From Pseudomonas sp. (GTDB lineage: Bacteria > Pseudomonadota > Gammaproteobacteria > Pseudomonadales > Pseudomonadaceae): a stretch of DNA of 64,000 nucleotides. Positions 11,286 through 20,804 of this stretch are shown in pieces. The notes beneath the pieces were generated by a model. That model saw only the letters and a program-made list of their open reading frames with translations. It made no database searches and was not told where the DNA came from. Numbering within the stretch: the stretch's first letter is position 1; each line of letters starts with the position of its first letter. Location of the stretch: positions 124,001-188,000 of the forward strand of contig JAUSOF010000030.1 in NCBI GenBank assembly GCA_030656145.1. The letters are read 5' to 3'. The position numbers were made by a program, and so were the translations under genes.

Positions 11286-11584
11286 GGATACTCCTGCGCA
11301 GGGGCGCTGGTGCGGGGGTGGTGATGGCGCACGCTGTTGATAACGTGGTCGTATTCAAAGTACACGCTGAACTCGCGGTAGTCCCAGCGGCTAATCGGTG
11401 GGTTGCCAACTGCCTGGTGTTCTTCATCTGCCAGGCCAAAGCGCTCCAGTACCGAGCGCTGCGATTCGCCGCGCTGGGGCAGTTGAATGGTCGCTGCGCC
11501 TTGCTGGCCGAGGGGGATCTGCAGGGTTTCGGCGCCAGCGCCTAACGGCAGACATAAGATCAACGCTAGAAAAATGCGTGGCAT
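11282..11584 (-). CDS. Small exported protein of unknown function
   Basis: A 100-residue protein with a Sec signal peptide (MPRIFLALILCLPLGAGAE, cleavage after residue 18). The mature part contains the motifs GESQRSVLERFG, GNPPISRWDYREFSVYFEYDHVI and a His-rich tail (VRHHHPR). It resembles short conserved periplasmic proteins found in this position in other Pseudomonas genomes. No function is known to me. It lies between the PilZ gene (13 bases) and glpQ (overlap), so all three are probably co-transcribed. Confidence 0.7.
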   Translation of the reverse strand: MPRIFLALILCLPLGAGAETLQIPLGQQGAATIQLPQRGESQRSVLERFGLADEEHQAVGNPPISRWDYREFSVYFEYDHVINSVRHHHPRTSAPAQEYP

Positions 11585-11597
11585 AGGGCTCTCGTGA

Positions 11598-12176
11598 CTA
11601 GGGTTGGGGCTGTTCGCGAGCCTGGCGGCGCTCCAGGGCTTGGCGCTGGAGTATATGCCGGGCCAGTAACTGGCGCTGGGCGTCGGTCAGGGCTTCGAAC
11701 TCGGTGCCGATCTCGAACTGCTGGTCGGCGAGTGCCTGGCAATGAATGACCTTGGCTCGCAACAGTAAGCCTAGAGCCTGTGGCATCAGTACTATCTTGA
11801 TCGCCAGGTGGGTTTCGATGGCGAGGCTTTGGCTGCTATTGAAGCTCACGCCGCCCTCGGACAAGCAAACTCGCCGCGGTGTGCCGATTTCGCGCAACAG
11901 GCTCTGGGCGACAGCCTGCCCAAGCAGGTCGATACGCTTGTTGATCACCTTGAGGTAGTTGGCCAGGGCGCGATCACGCTCGCTTATATGGCGCAACAAG
12001 TGCTGGGACTCGAAGTCCAGCAGATGCAATTCACTGAGCAGATTGAACAGCGGCGAGCTGTCATGAAGCTCATCGCTGGCCAACGCTTCAGTACCTGACA
12101 GCGGGGTGAATTCCAGTGCGATCGTATCGTCGATACGATAGTATTCCCGGCGGTCATCTTCATCTTGAATCGACAT
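11598..12176 (-). CDS. PilZ-domain protein with long helical insertion
   Basis: At 192 residues. An RxxxR pair (Arg10, Arg14 in RREYYR) at the extreme N-terminus and a CLSEGG segment near residue 105 correspond to the two parts of the c-di-GMP motif RxxxR...(D/N)xSxxG, but the Asp/Asn is a Cys and about 90 mostly helical residues separate them, where canonical PilZ domains have 20-30. The layout is like the P. aeruginosa PA2989 protein and the multimeric PilZ variants described in Xanthomonas. Nucleotide binding is therefore uncertain. It is the first gene of the operon with glpQ and is divergent from lolC. Confidence 0.75.
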   Translation of the reverse strand: MSIQDEDDRREYYRIDDTIALEFTPLSGTEALASDELHDSSPLFNLLSELHLLDFESQHLLRHISERDRALANYLKVINKRIDLLGQAVAQSLLREIGTPRRVCLSEGGVSFNSSQSLAIETHLAIKIVLMPQALGLLLRAKVIHCQALADQQFEIGTEFEALTDAQRQLLARHILQRQALERRQAREQPQP

Positions 12177-12271
12177 GGCGAACCCATGGCAGCAGTAGTG
12201 GTCAGAGTGTAAGGCCGCTTGCCAAGCCCCGCCACAAGGACGTTCCTCTTTCCCTCGAATCAGCTCCCGAC

Positions 12272-13522
12272 ATGTACAGACCTCTGTTCGTATACATAGG
12301 TACGCGTTACACGCGCGCCAAACGCCGTAATCACTTTGTATCCTTTATTTCCCTGACATCGATGATCGGGCTGGCACTCGGTGTGCTCGTGATGATTGTG
12401 GTGTTGTCGGTGATGAACGGCTTCGACCATGAGATGCGTACCCGTGTCCTGGGTATGGTGCCTCATGCCACTGTTGAGTCTGCAACCCCTATCGATGACT
12501 GGCGCCGCCTCGCCGACAAGGCGCTGGAGAACCCGCAGGTGTTGGCTGCGGCGCCCTTCAGTCAGATGCAGGGCTTGCTCACGCATGAGGGCAAGGTGCA
12601 GAAGGTGTTGATCAACGCCGTCGATCCGTCCGAGGAAGTCAAGGTCTCGATCATCGGCGATTTCTTTCAGCAAGGCCGCTTGCAAGATCTGCAGCCCGGG
12701 GCCTTTGGCATCGTTATTGGCGATAAGGCGGCTGCCAAGCTGGGGGTAACTCTGGGCGACAAGATCACCTTCGTTGCGCCCGAGGTCACGATAACGCCAG
12801 CGGGCATGTTTCCGCGGCTCAAGCGCTTCACCGTGGTGGGTATTTTTCATGTCGGTGCCGGGGAGATAGACGGTTTCGTGGCGATGACCCACGTCCAGGA
12901 TCTGGCACGCTTGCAGCGCCGCCAGGCGGATCAGGTGCAGGGTATTCGCTTGAAATTCGCCGATCTGTTTCAGGCGCCACGCACCGCTTGGGAGTTAGCC
13001 CAATCGCTGGGTGAGCGTGAATATTATGCCCGTGACTGGACCCGTACCCACGGCAATCTGTATCAGGCGATCCGTATGGAGAAGGCCATGATCGGCCTGC
13101 TGCTGTTGCTGATAGTCGCGGTCGCCGCATTCAATATCATTTCGACACTGGTCATGGTGGTGACGGACAAGAAAGGCGACATCGCCATCCTGCGCACCCT
13201 TGGCGCTACGCCTGGGCAGATCATGGCCATCTTCATGGTCCAGGGCACGGTGATCGGTGTGGTTGGCACCCTTATCGGGGCGTTGTTGGGTGTCTTCGCG
13301 GCACTCAATGTCAGTGCCGGTATCGCTGCGCTGGAGCGTGCACTGGGTATGCGCTTTCTTAATGCAGATGTTTATTTCATCGACTATCTACCATCGCAAC
13401 TGCTGCTCGCAGATGTGCTGCTGGTCTGCGCCGCTGCGCTGGTTCTAAGTTTTTTCGCCACCCTTTATCCGGCCTGGCGCGCGGCGCGTACCCAGCCTGC
13501 GGAGGCTCTGCGTTATGAGTGA
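12272..13522 (+). CDS. lolC: Lipoprotein-releasing ABC transporter permease LolC
   Basis: A 416-residue permease with four membrane helices (one near residues 25-50, three in the last ~150 residues) and a large periplasmic domain between, the LolC/LolE layout. Together with LolD and LolE it extracts lipoproteins from the inner membrane and hands them to LolA. I chose the ATG at 12272 because the protein then begins [22 protein letters not shown], parallel to LolE; no clear ribosome site precedes it. The end overlaps lolD by 8 bases. Confidence 0.93.
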   Translation: MYRPLFVYIGTRYTRAKRRNHFVSFISLTSMIGLALGVLVMIVVLSVMNGFDHEMRTRVLGMVPHATVESATPIDDWRRLADKALENPQVLAAAPFSQMQGLLTHEGKVQKVLINAVDPSEEVKVSIIGDFFQQGRLQDLQPGAFGIVIGDKAAAKLGVTLGDKITFVAPEVTITPAGMFPRLKRFTVVGIFHVGAGEIDGFVAMTHVQDLARLQRRQADQVQGIRLKFADLFQAPRTAWELAQSLGEREYYARDWTRTHGNLYQAIRMEKAMIGLLLLLIVAVAAFNIISTLVMVVTDKKGDIAILRTLGATPGQIMAIFMVQGTVIGVVGTLIGALLGVFAALNVSAGIAALERALGMRFLNADVYFIDYLPSQLLLADVLLVCAAALVLSFFATLYPAWRAARTQPAEALRYE

Positions 13523-14213
13523 TCAGGTTATGCAAGAGAGTGCTGTGTTGAGTTGTCGCAATCTGGGCAAAAGCTATGAGGAAGGCCCGCAGTCGGTGGT
13601 GGTGCTGGAAGGCTTGCAGCTGGAGTTGCATCCTGGCGAGCGCGTGGCGATTGTCGGTAGCTCGGGCTCGGGCAAGAGCACCTTGCTGAACATGCTCGGT
13701 GGTCTGGATACACCCAGCACCGGAAGCGTCTGGCTGGCTGGCGAGGAGCTGTCGGCGCTGAGTGAAAAGGCGCGTGGTCTGCTGCGCAACCGCTCGCTGG
13801 GTTTCGTCTATCAGTTCCATCACCTGTTGCCGGAGTTCACCGCGCTGGAGAACGTCTGCATGCCGCTGCTGATCGGGCGTACGCCGATTGCCGAAGCGCG
13901 TCAGCGGGCAACCGAGCTGCTCGAGCGGGTTGGTCTCGGCCACCGCCTGGCGCACAAGCCGTCGGAGTTGTCCGGTGGTGAGCGCCAGCGCGTAGCCATT
14001 GCCCGTGCCTTGGTCAATCGCCCGGGGCTGGTGTTGCTCGATGAGCCTACCGGCAACCTCGATCATCACACGGCCCAGGGTATTCAGGATCTGATGAGCG
14101 AGCTCAGCAGTTCCTCGCAAACGGCGTTTCTGGTGGTGACTCACGATATGGAGTTGGCGCAGAAGATGGATCGTATCTTGCGGCTGGAAGACGGCAAGTT
14201 GGTGGCCGTCTGA
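13515..14213 (+). CDS. lolD: Lipoprotein-releasing ABC transporter ATPase LolD
   Basis: A 232-residue ATPase with Walker [10 protein letters not shown] (residues 48-56), signature [10 protein letters not shown], Walker [13 protein letters not shown] and the H-loop VVTHD. The sequence [15 protein letters not shown] is typical of the LolD/MacB branch. It drives LolCE on the cytoplasmic face. It is embedded between lolC and lolE with overlaps on both sides. Confidence 0.95.
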   Translation: MSDQVMQESAVLSCRNLGKSYEEGPQSVVVLEGLQLELHPGERVAIVGSSGSGKSTLLNMLGGLDTPSTGSVWLAGEELSALSEKARGLLRNRSLGFVYQFHHLLPEFTALENVCMPLLIGRTPIAEARQRATELLERVGLGHRLAHKPSELSGGERQRVAIARALVNRPGLVLLDEPTGNLDHHTAQGIQDLMSELSSSSQTAFLVVTHDMELAQKMDRILRLEDGKLVAV

Positions 14214-15457
14214 TGTTTCGCCCTCTGAGTTTGTTCATAGGCCTGCGTTATACCCGGGCCAAGCGGCGCAACCATTTCATTTCCTTTATTTCCCTGACCT
14301 CGATGGTCGGTCTCGCCCTGGGCGTGCTGGCGATGATCGTGGTGTTGTCGGTGATGAATGGTTTTCAGAAGGAAATGAGCTCGCGGATCCTCGGGATGAT
14401 CCCACACGCTGCAATATCCGGGGTTCAGCCGCTGGATGATTGGCGTGCGGTGGCTGCCGCGGCCAAGCGCAATCCGCAGGTGTTAGCTGCGGTGCCATTT
14501 GCCGAGCTGGAAGGCATGCTGTCGTACCGTGGGACGATGCAGCCTATTCAGTTGCAGGGCGTCGACCCCGAGCTGGAAGCACAGGTGTCGATCATCGCCG
14601 AGCACATGACCCAGGGCAGTCTGAGCGATTTGCAGGCCGGTGAGTTTGGTGTGGTGATCGGTGAAATTACCGCGCGCCGCTTTCAACTGCAGATCGGCGA
14701 CCGTTTAGCGCTGATCGTGCCAGAGGCCAGTTCGGTGCCTGGCGGTATTTCGCCGCGCATGCAGGCGGTCAATGTGGTCGGGGTATTCAAGGTCGGCGCC
14801 GAGCTGGACAGCTCATTGGCCTTGTTGCACGTCGCCGATGCCGCTCACATCCAGCGCTTGCAGCCGGGCCAAGTGCCGGGTGTGCGCCTGAAATTGCAGG
14901 ATTTGTATCAGGCGCCGCAGGTCTCGGCCGCCATCGCCAGCGAGCTGGGCGAGGGTTATCTGGCCAGCGATTGGACGTTGACCCAGGGCAGCCTGTTCAG
15001 TGCAATGAAAATGGAAAAGACCATGATTGGCTTGCTGCTGTTGCTGATCGTTGCGGTGGCCGCATTCAATATCATTGCCACCTTGATCATGGTGGTCGCC
15101 GACAAGAGCGCGGATATCGCCATCTTGCGTACCTTAGGCGCGACCCCTGGACAGATCATGGGCATCTTCATGGTGCAGGGCACAGTGATTGGGCTGGTGG
15201 GTACGCTGATTGGCGCAGTGCTGGGTGTAGTGGCGGCGCTGAATGTCAGTCAGTTGGTCGGCTGGATCGAGCGGCTCAGCGGCCAGCAGGTACTGAGCTC
15301 GGATGTCTACTTCATCAGCAATCTGCCGTCTGAATTGCTTTTTTCCGATGTGCTGCTGATCTGCGGGGCTGCCTTTACCCTGAGCTTTCTTGCGACCCTC
15401 TATCCATCCTGGCGTGCATCAGGCATTCAGCCAGCAGAAGCGTTGCGCTACGAATGA
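14213..15457 (+). CDS. lolE: Lipoprotein-releasing ABC transporter permease LolE
   Basis: At 414 residues it is a clear paralogue of LolC: the N-terminal segment [20 protein letters not shown] and the C-terminal membrane helices are nearly the same in both, while the periplasmic domains differ. Two distinct permeases indicate the LolCE heterodimer, not the single-permease LolF type. The ATG shares one base with the lolD stop. Confidence 0.93.
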   Translation: MFRPLSLFIGLRYTRAKRRNHFISFISLTSMVGLALGVLAMIVVLSVMNGFQKEMSSRILGMIPHAAISGVQPLDDWRAVAAAAKRNPQVLAAVPFAELEGMLSYRGTMQPIQLQGVDPELEAQVSIIAEHMTQGSLSDLQAGEFGVVIGEITARRFQLQIGDRLALIVPEASSVPGGISPRMQAVNVVGVFKVGAELDSSLALLHVADAAHIQRLQPGQVPGVRLKLQDLYQAPQVSAAIASELGEGYLASDWTLTQGSLFSAMKMEKTMIGLLLLLIVAVAAFNIIATLIMVVADKSADIAILRTLGATPGQIMGIFMVQGTVIGLVGTLIGAVLGVVAALNVSQLVGWIERLSGQQVLSSDVYFISNLPSELLFSDVLLICGAAFTLSFLATLYPSWRASGIQPAEALRYE

Positions 15458-15470
15458 GCTAGTCTCTGAG

Positions 15471-15510
15471 AAAGCAAAAAGCCGTTACTCGAGTAACGGC
15501 TTTTTGCTTT
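15471..15510. terminator. Perfect 40-bp palindromic terminator between lolE and the DUF2062 gene
   Basis: The sequence is fully self-complementary, with centre GCCGTTACTCGAGTAACGGC and flanking A/T runs. It ends lolE on the plus strand and, overlapping its stop codon, the DUF2062 gene on the minus strand. Confidence 0.92.
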
Positions 15511-16043
15511 CAAACATCGGTTTTATTGATGCGGCGCTGTTCTTGGCGCCTGCGCCAGCTGCGCCTGACCCACCAGTGCCAGTAGGCATTGGTGGCCAGG
15601 TAACCCAGTCCTGCCAGGATCAGGCCAAGAACGACGGAGCCAAGCAGCAAGGGTTGCCAGTGAGTCTGCAACATGTGGCCGACCCAGCTCAGGGTAATCT
15701 GATCGGGCATGCGCATGGTTGGCGTGTTGGTCATCCAGGCGCCAAGCTTGTAGCTGCAATAGAACACCGGGGGCATGGTGATCGGGTTGGTTAACCAGAC
15801 CAGCCCTACGGAGATCGGTAGGTTGGCACGCGCAGGAATGGCGACCAATGCAGCGGCGACCATTTGCATTGGCATGGGGATCATTGCCCAGAACAAGCCA
15901 ATGGCTACAGCGCGCGATACCGAGTTGCGGTTGAGGTGCCAGAGGTTGGGGTCATGAATCAGTGCGCCAAGAAAGCGCAGAGATTTGTTGGCCTTGATGC
16001 GGTCTGGGTGAGGCATGTAGCGCTTGAATAAACGACGCGGCAT
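15510..16043 (-). CDS. DUF2062 membrane protein
   Basis: A 177-residue protein with a basic N-terminus (MPRRLFKRYMPHPDRIK), the family motif SRAVAIGLFWAMIPMPMQM, a second hydrophobic stretch containing LVWLTNPITMPPVFY, and a third near residue 135-155. The C-terminus is Arg-rich. This is the DUF2062 family, inner-membrane proteins of unknown function. It is convergent with lolE and shares its terminator. Confidence 0.85.
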   Translation of the reverse strand: MPRRLFKRYMPHPDRIKANKSLRFLGALIHDPNLWHLNRNSVSRAVAIGLFWAMIPMPMQMVAAALVAIPARANLPISVGLVWLTNPITMPPVFYCSYKLGAWMTNTPTMRMPDQITLSWVGHMLQTHWQPLLLGSVVLGLILAGLGYLATNAYWHWWVRRSWRRRQEQRRINKTDV

Positions 16044-16181
16044 CGTGGCTCTCTGGCAGACTTAAACGCCCACATTATGCACGGATTTGGAAGGGGCAGC
16101 TTTCACACTTTGTCACAGCAAATAAGTGAATGGCTGTGGATGGGTAGGTCCATGGAGTCGGGTCTAAAGGAGTGAGTGGTT

Positions 16182-18407
16182 ATGCGCACAGGGATGTTGG
16201 CGCTGGTAGCGGGCTTGCTCCTGCTGCGGTTCTTGCCGTTTTTACCCCCCGTCTGGTTGTTATGGCTACTGCCCGTCCTGGGGGTGATGTTGCTGCCGTT
16301 TCGCAGCTACCCGTTGGCGTTTTTTTTGTTTGGCCTCAGTTGGGCCGGCATCTCGGCACAGTCTGCCCTGGATGACAGGCTGGCAGTGGAGCTCGATGGT
16401 CGTACCCTCTGGTTGCAAGGGCAGGTGGTCGGGCTGCCTGAGGTGCGCGATCGCGTCGTCAGGTTTCAACTGCAACAGGCCAAGTCGCGGCGTGCCGAGT
16501 TGCCGCAGCTAATGCGGCTGGCCTGGTACGGCGGTCCTGAGTTGCGGGCAGGGGAGACCTGGCGTCTGGCGGTTCGCCTCAAACGACCCCATGGCCTGGT
16601 CAATCCCCAGTCATTCGATTACGAAGCCTGGTTGCTGGCCCAGCGCCTTGGCGCTACCGGTACGGTCAAGAGTGGCCAGTTGCTTAGCGTCGCCAGCGGG
16701 CCAGGCAGTTGGCGCGATGCGTTGCGCCAGCGCTTGCTCGCCGTCGATGCACATGGCCGCGAGGGGGCGTTGGCGGCCTTGGTGTTGGGTGATGGCTCCG
16801 GTTTGTCGACGGCTGATTGGCGCGTATTGCAAGACACCGGTACGGTGCACTTGCTGGTGATTTCAGGTCAGCATGTCGGTCTGCTAGCCGGGTTGTTATA
16901 TGGCCTGGTTGCTGGGTTGGCTCGCCTGGGCTGGTGGCCGCGGCGATGGCCGTGGCTGCCCTGGGCTTGTGCTCTGGCCTTTGCCGGTGCGCTAGGCTAC
17001 GGCCTGCTGGCAGGTTTTGAGGTGCCGGTACGGCGCGCCTGTGTGATGGTTGGCCTGGTGCTGTTGTGGCGCTGGCGCTTTCGTCATCTTGGGGTGCTCT
17101 TGCCGCTATTGAGCGCGCTGGTGCTGGTGTTGCTACTGGAGCCCCTGGCCAGCTTGCAGCCGGGCTTCTGGTTGTCCTTCGGTGCAGTGCTGTTGCTGAT
17201 CCTGATTTTCAGTGGTCGGTTGGGCGCCTGGCCATGGTGGCAGACGCTGGGGCGGGCGCAGTGGGCGATGGCTGTTGGGTTGTTGCCGCTGTTGCTGGCT
17301 TTGGGTTTGCCCGTCAGTGCCAGTGCTCCGCTGGCCAATCTGTTTGCCGTGCCCTGGGTTGGCCTGGTCGTGGTGCCGCTGGCGTTGCTGGGCACCTTGC
17401 TGTTGCCCCTGCCGTGGCTTGGGGAGGCGCTGCTATGGGTTGCGGGCGGCTTGCTCAAGCTGCTGTTTATTCTGCTGGCGCAGATTGCCACCTGGCTGCC
17501 GGCTTGGTTGCCTGAGGCATTACCCTTGTGGGCGTGGCTGCTGGTGGCGCTAGGCACACTGTTGTTGCTGCTGCCAGCCGGCGTGCCACTGCGTAGTCTG
17601 GGTTTGGTTTTTCTGTTGCCACTTTTTTACACCGAGGCTCAGCGACCGGCCCACGGCCAGGCCGAGGTATGGATGCTGGATGTCGGACAGGGCCTGGCGG
17701 TTTTGCTGCGCACCCGTGAGCACGCGCTGCTGTATGACGCGGGGCCACGCTTCGGCGACTTTGATATGGGCGAGCGCGTGGTGTTGCCATCGTTGCGCGG
17801 GCTGGGTGTGACTCAGCTGGATATGCTGCTGATCAGTCATGCCGATAATGATCATGCTGGCGGTGCGCTGGCGATTCAGCGCGGCATGTTGGTCAAGCAG
17901 GTGGTCAGTGGCGAGGCAGCGGAGCTGCCAGTGATGCTCCAGGCCGAGGCCTGTGAGTCAGGACGTAGTTGGCAGTGGGACGGAGTGCGTTTCACGACCT
18001 GGAGCTGGGCGCATGCGAGGGATGGCAATCAGGCCTCCTGTGTTCTGCTGGTCGAGGCCGCTGGGGAGCGGCTGCTACTGACCGGCGATATCGACAGTCG
18101 CGCCGAGCGTGCGCTGCTCGACAGCGGTCTGGACGTTCGCGCCGACTGGTTACTGGCGCCGCACCATGGCAGTCGCAGCTCATCCTCACAGGCCTTGCTG
18201 GATGCTGTGGCGCCATTTGCGGCATTGATTTCCCGTGGCCAGCACAACGCATTCGGTCACCCGGATGCCGCTGTGGTGGCGCGCTACGAGGCGCTGCCCG
18301 CGCGGCTGTATGACACGGTCGAGCATGGGGCCGTGCATATACGTCTGGGTGCCTTTGCCCAAGGCCGGGGGTTGCGCGAGCGCGCACGGTTTTGGCGAGA
18401 AAAATGA
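16182..18407 (+). CDS. comEC: ComEC/Rec2-type DNA uptake channel
   Basis: A 741-residue, very Leu/Trp-rich protein: N-terminal membrane helices, a soluble DUF4131 region (about residues 60-170), a competence domain with many helices (VISGQHVGLLAG at about residue 230), and a C-terminal metallo-beta-lactamase-fold domain with HADNDHAGG and APHHGSRSSSS. ComEC carries single-stranded DNA across the inner membrane during transformation. I chose the ATG at 16182 because AAAGGAG (16166-16172) is 9 bases away, whereas the GTG at 16176 is too close. The protein is full length, so natural transformation is possible as far as this gene goes. Confidence 0.9.
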   Translation: MRTGMLALVAGLLLLRFLPFLPPVWLLWLLPVLGVMLLPFRSYPLAFFLFGLSWAGISAQSALDDRLAVELDGRTLWLQGQVVGLPEVRDRVVRFQLQQAKSRRAELPQLMRLAWYGGPELRAGETWRLAVRLKRPHGLVNPQSFDYEAWLLAQRLGATGTVKSGQLLSVASGPGSWRDALRQRLLAVDAHGREGALAALVLGDGSGLSTADWRVLQDTGTVHLLVISGQHVGLLAGLLYGLVAGLARLGWWPRRWPWLPWACALAFAGALGYGLLAGFEVPVRRACVMVGLVLLWRWRFRHLGVLLPLLSALVLVLLLEPLASLQPGFWLSFGAVLLLILIFSGRLGAWPWWQTLGRAQWAMAVGLLPLLLALGLPVSASAPLANLFAVPWVGLVVVPLALLGTLLLPLPWLGEALLWVAGGLLKLLFILLAQIATWLPAWLPEALPLWAWLLVALGTLLLLLPAGVPLRSLGLVFLLPLFYTEAQRPAHGQAEVWMLDVGQGLAVLLRTREHALLYDAGPRFGDFDMGERVVLPSLRGLGVTQLDMLLISHADNDHAGGALAIQRGMLVKQVVSGEAAELPVMLQAEACESGRSWQWDGVRFTTWSWAHARDGNQASCVLLVEAAGERLLLTGDIDSRAERALLDSGLDVRADWLLAPHHGSRSSSSQALLDAVAPFAALISRGQHNAFGHPDAAVVARYEALPARLYDTVEHGAVHIRLGAFAQGRGLRERARFWREK

Positions 18408-18479
18408 GAACCGCAGCGGTCGGCGTCATGCCGCCCCTATGCTAGAGTGGCGCCACTTTTCCGAAGGGGATATGTCACC

Positions 18480-19112
18480 GTGTGGGAACTGGTTAAAGCT
18501 GGCGGCTGGATAATGCTGCCGATCATGCTCTGCTCTATCGTAGCGGTCGGCATTATTGCCGAACGCCTGTGGACGCTGCGGCCCAGCCGCATCACGCCGC
18601 CACACCTGCTCGGTCAAGTGTGGCGCTGGATCAAGGATAAAAAGCTCAACAACCAGAAGCTCAAGGAGCTGCGTGCCAACTCGCCCCTGGGGCAGATTCT
18701 GGCAGCCGGGCTGGCCAACTCCAAGCATGGTCGCGAGATCATGAAAGAGTGTATCCAGGAAGCGGCCGCGCGGGTTGTTCACGACCTGGAGCGCTACCTC
18801 AATGCCCTGGGCACCATTGCCGGTATCGCACCGCTGCTCGGTTTGCTAGGCACCGTGCTGGGCATGATCGAGATCTTCAGTTCCTTCATGGGCTCGGGCA
18901 TGGCCAATGCGGCGCTGCTCGCCGCAGGCATTTCCAAGGCATTGATTACCACTGCAGCCGGGTTGATGGTGGCCATTCCAGCCTTGTTCTTTCACCGCTA
19001 CCTGCAGCGCCGGGTCGATGAGCTGGTGGTCGGCATGGAGCAGGAAGCGATCAAGCTGGTGGAAGTAGTACAAGGTGATCGTGACGTCGATTTTGCTGAG
19101 GGCAAGGCGTGA
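18480..19112 (+). CDS. MotA/TolQ/ExbB-family proton channel protein
   Basis: A 210-residue protein with three membrane helices and the family motif around GTIAGIAPLLGLLGTVLGMIEIF and LITTAAGLMVAIPALFF. I chose the GTG at 18480 because AAGGGGA at 18464-18470 is well spaced. It forms a proton-motive-force energised channel with the ExbD-like partner encoded immediately downstream. The pair sits beside comEC and lpxK in many pseudomonads; its energised client is unknown, and no tonB or tolA is adjacent. Confidence 0.88.
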   Translation: MWELVKAGGWIMLPIMLCSIVAVGIIAERLWTLRPSRITPPHLLGQVWRWIKDKKLNNQKLKELRANSPLGQILAAGLANSKHGREIMKECIQEAAARVVHDLERYLNALGTIAGIAPLLGLLGTVLGMIEIFSSFMGSGMANAALLAAGISKALITTAAGLMVAIPALFFHRYLQRRVDELVVGMEQEAIKLVEVVQGDRDVDFAEGKA

Positions 19113-19537
19113 AATTCCGGCGCAAACCGCGGGAGAACGTCGAGATCAACCTGGCCTCGCTGATCGATGTGGTGTTCATCCTGCTGCTGTTCTTCGTGGT
19201 CACCACCACCTTCACCCGTGAGACCCAGCTCAAGGTCGATCTGCCCGAGGCCGCCAGTGGCACGCCGCCGGAGCAGACAGAACTCAAGCAGTTGGAGGTG
19301 TTGATCGCTGTCGACGGTAGCTACTCCCTGAATGGCCAGCAGCTGCTGAAAAATGACCTAGATAGCCTGATGGCAGCGTTGCAAAAAGAGTCGGAGGGCG
19401 ATAACAGTCTGCCGCTGACTATCAGTGCTGATGGCAAGACCCCTCATCAGGCGGTGATCACGGCCATGGATGCCGCCGGCAAGTTGGGTTTTTCCCACTT
19501 GCGCATCACCACGGTCGAGGCGCAGGCCGCGCCTTGA
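19109..19537 (+). CDS. ExbD/TolR-family biopolymer transport protein
   Basis: A 142-residue protein with one N-terminal membrane helix (residues 16-33) and a periplasmic domain. Asp20 in [18 protein letters not shown] is the membrane aspartate needed for proton coupling in ExbD/TolR. It starts at a GTG that overlaps the channel-protein stop by four bases. It pairs with the upstream ExbB-like protein. Confidence 0.9.
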   Translation: MKFRRKPRENVEINLASLIDVVFILLLFFVVTTTFTRETQLKVDLPEAASGTPPEQTELKQLEVLIAVDGSYSLNGQQLLKNDLDSLMAALQKESEGDNSLPLTISADGKTPHQAVITAMDAAGKLGFSHLRITTVEAQAAP

Positions 19538-19550
19538 GGGTCGTACTCCA

Positions 19551-20555
19551 GTGAGCCTGTCCGAACGCCTGTTGGCCGCCTGGTACGCGGGGCACCCGGC
19601 ACTGACACTGCTGCGCCCGATCGAGCAGCTCTACCGTATGGTGGTGGAGCGCAAGCGGGCGCGTTTTCTTGCAGGTGAAGGCGCTATCTACCGGGCGCCC
19701 GTGCCGGTGGTGGTGGTGGGTAATATCACTGTCGGCGGCACTGGCAAGACCCCGATGATCCTCTGGTTGATTGAGCATTGCCGTCAGCGCGGCCTCAAGG
19801 TCGGTGTGGTCAGTCGTGGCTACGGCGCCAAGCCGCCGCAATTACCCTGGCGTGTGCACGCCGATCACAGTCCCGGGGTTGCTGGCGATGAGCCGTTGCT
19901 GATTGTCCAGCGCAGCGCTGTGCCCTTGATGATCGATCCTGATCGGGGGCGGGCGGTGGCTGCCTTGCTGGCGGCGGAGCCGCTGGATCTGATTCTCAGC
20001 GACGATGGCTTGCAGCATTACCGCCTGGCCCGTGATCTGGAGCTGGTGCTGATTGATGCGGCGCGCGGCCTTGGCAATGGTCGTTGCCTGCCTGCCGGGC
20101 CATTGCGCGAGCCGGTCGAGCGTCTGGCGAGTGTCGATGCGTTGCTCTATAACGGTGCCAGCAGCGATCCGCAGGCTGGTTACGCGTTTGGCTTGCGTCC
20201 GCGGGCCTTGGTCAACCTGCGCAGTGGTGAGCAGCGTCCATTGACTCATTTTCCGCCGCAGCAGCGCCTGCATGCAGTCGCCGGCATCGGCAACCCGCAG
20301 CGTTTCTTCAATACGCTCGAAACGCTACACTGGCAACCGATTGCCCATGCTTTTGCCGACCACGCGCAGTTCAGCGCAGAACTGCTGGATTTCAGCCCGG
20401 CGTTGCCTGTGGTCATGACGGAAAAGGATGCGGTCAAATGCCGGGCCTTTGCCGCCGATGACTGGTGGTACCTGGTGGTGGATGCCGAGCCATCGGCCGC
20501 CTTCATTACCTGGTTCGATGCGCAACTGACCGTTCTGCTGACTCGCGCTCGCTAA
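19551..20555 (+). CDS. lpxK: Tetraacyldisaccharide 4'-kinase
   Basis: A 334-residue protein. It has a membrane-associated N-terminus, the P-loop [12 protein letters not shown] (about residues 57-68), the [16 protein letters not shown] segment and [11 protein letters not shown] near the end, all LpxK hallmarks. It phosphorylates the 4' position of the lipid A precursor on the cytoplasmic face of the inner membrane. The start is a GTG at 19551; only a weak GAGGG precedes it. It is followed by small Trm112-like and kdsB genes, grouping lipid A and Kdo steps. Confidence 0.93.
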   Translation: MSLSERLLAAWYAGHPALTLLRPIEQLYRMVVERKRARFLAGEGAIYRAPVPVVVVGNITVGGTGKTPMILWLIEHCRQRGLKVGVVSRGYGAKPPQLPWRVHADHSPGVAGDEPLLIVQRSAVPLMIDPDRGRAVAALLAAEPLDLILSDDGLQHYRLARDLELVLIDAARGLGNGRCLPAGPLREPVERLASVDALLYNGASSDPQAGYAFGLRPRALVNLRSGEQRPLTHFPPQQRLHAVAGIGNPQRFFNTLETLHWQPIAHAFADHAQFSAELLDFSPALPVVMTEKDAVKCRAFAADDWWYLVVDAEPSAAFITWFDAQLTVLLTRAR

Positions 20556-20618
20556 GCCCATCGCCATTTTGCGGTCACTGCCCCATTCAGTGCAGCCGCA
20601 CCACAGTAAGGATCTCCC

Positions 20619-20804
20619 ATGGACCCGAAATTACTCGATATCTTGGCTTGCCCGCTGTGCAAGGGCCCGCTCAAGCTCGCTGCCGATAAATCCGAGCTGA
20701 TTTGCAAGGCCGATGGCCTGGCTTTTCCGGTGCGCGACGGCATCCCGGTGATGCTGGAAAGCGAAGCCCGTACCCTCAACGTTGACGAGCGCCTGGATAA
20801 GTAA
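20619..20804 (+). CDS. ycaR: Trm112/YcaR-family small protein
   Basis: A 61-residue protein with the family pattern [13 protein letters not shown]...[20 protein letters not shown]. Two of the usual zinc-type cysteines (CPLC) are present, plus one later Cys. It is nearly always encoded between lpxK and kdsB in gamma-proteobacteria; the function is not established. It ends directly at the kdsB start. Confidence 0.88.
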   Translation: MDPKLLDILACPLCKGPLKLAADKSELICKADGLAFPVRDGIPVMLESEARTLNVDERLDK

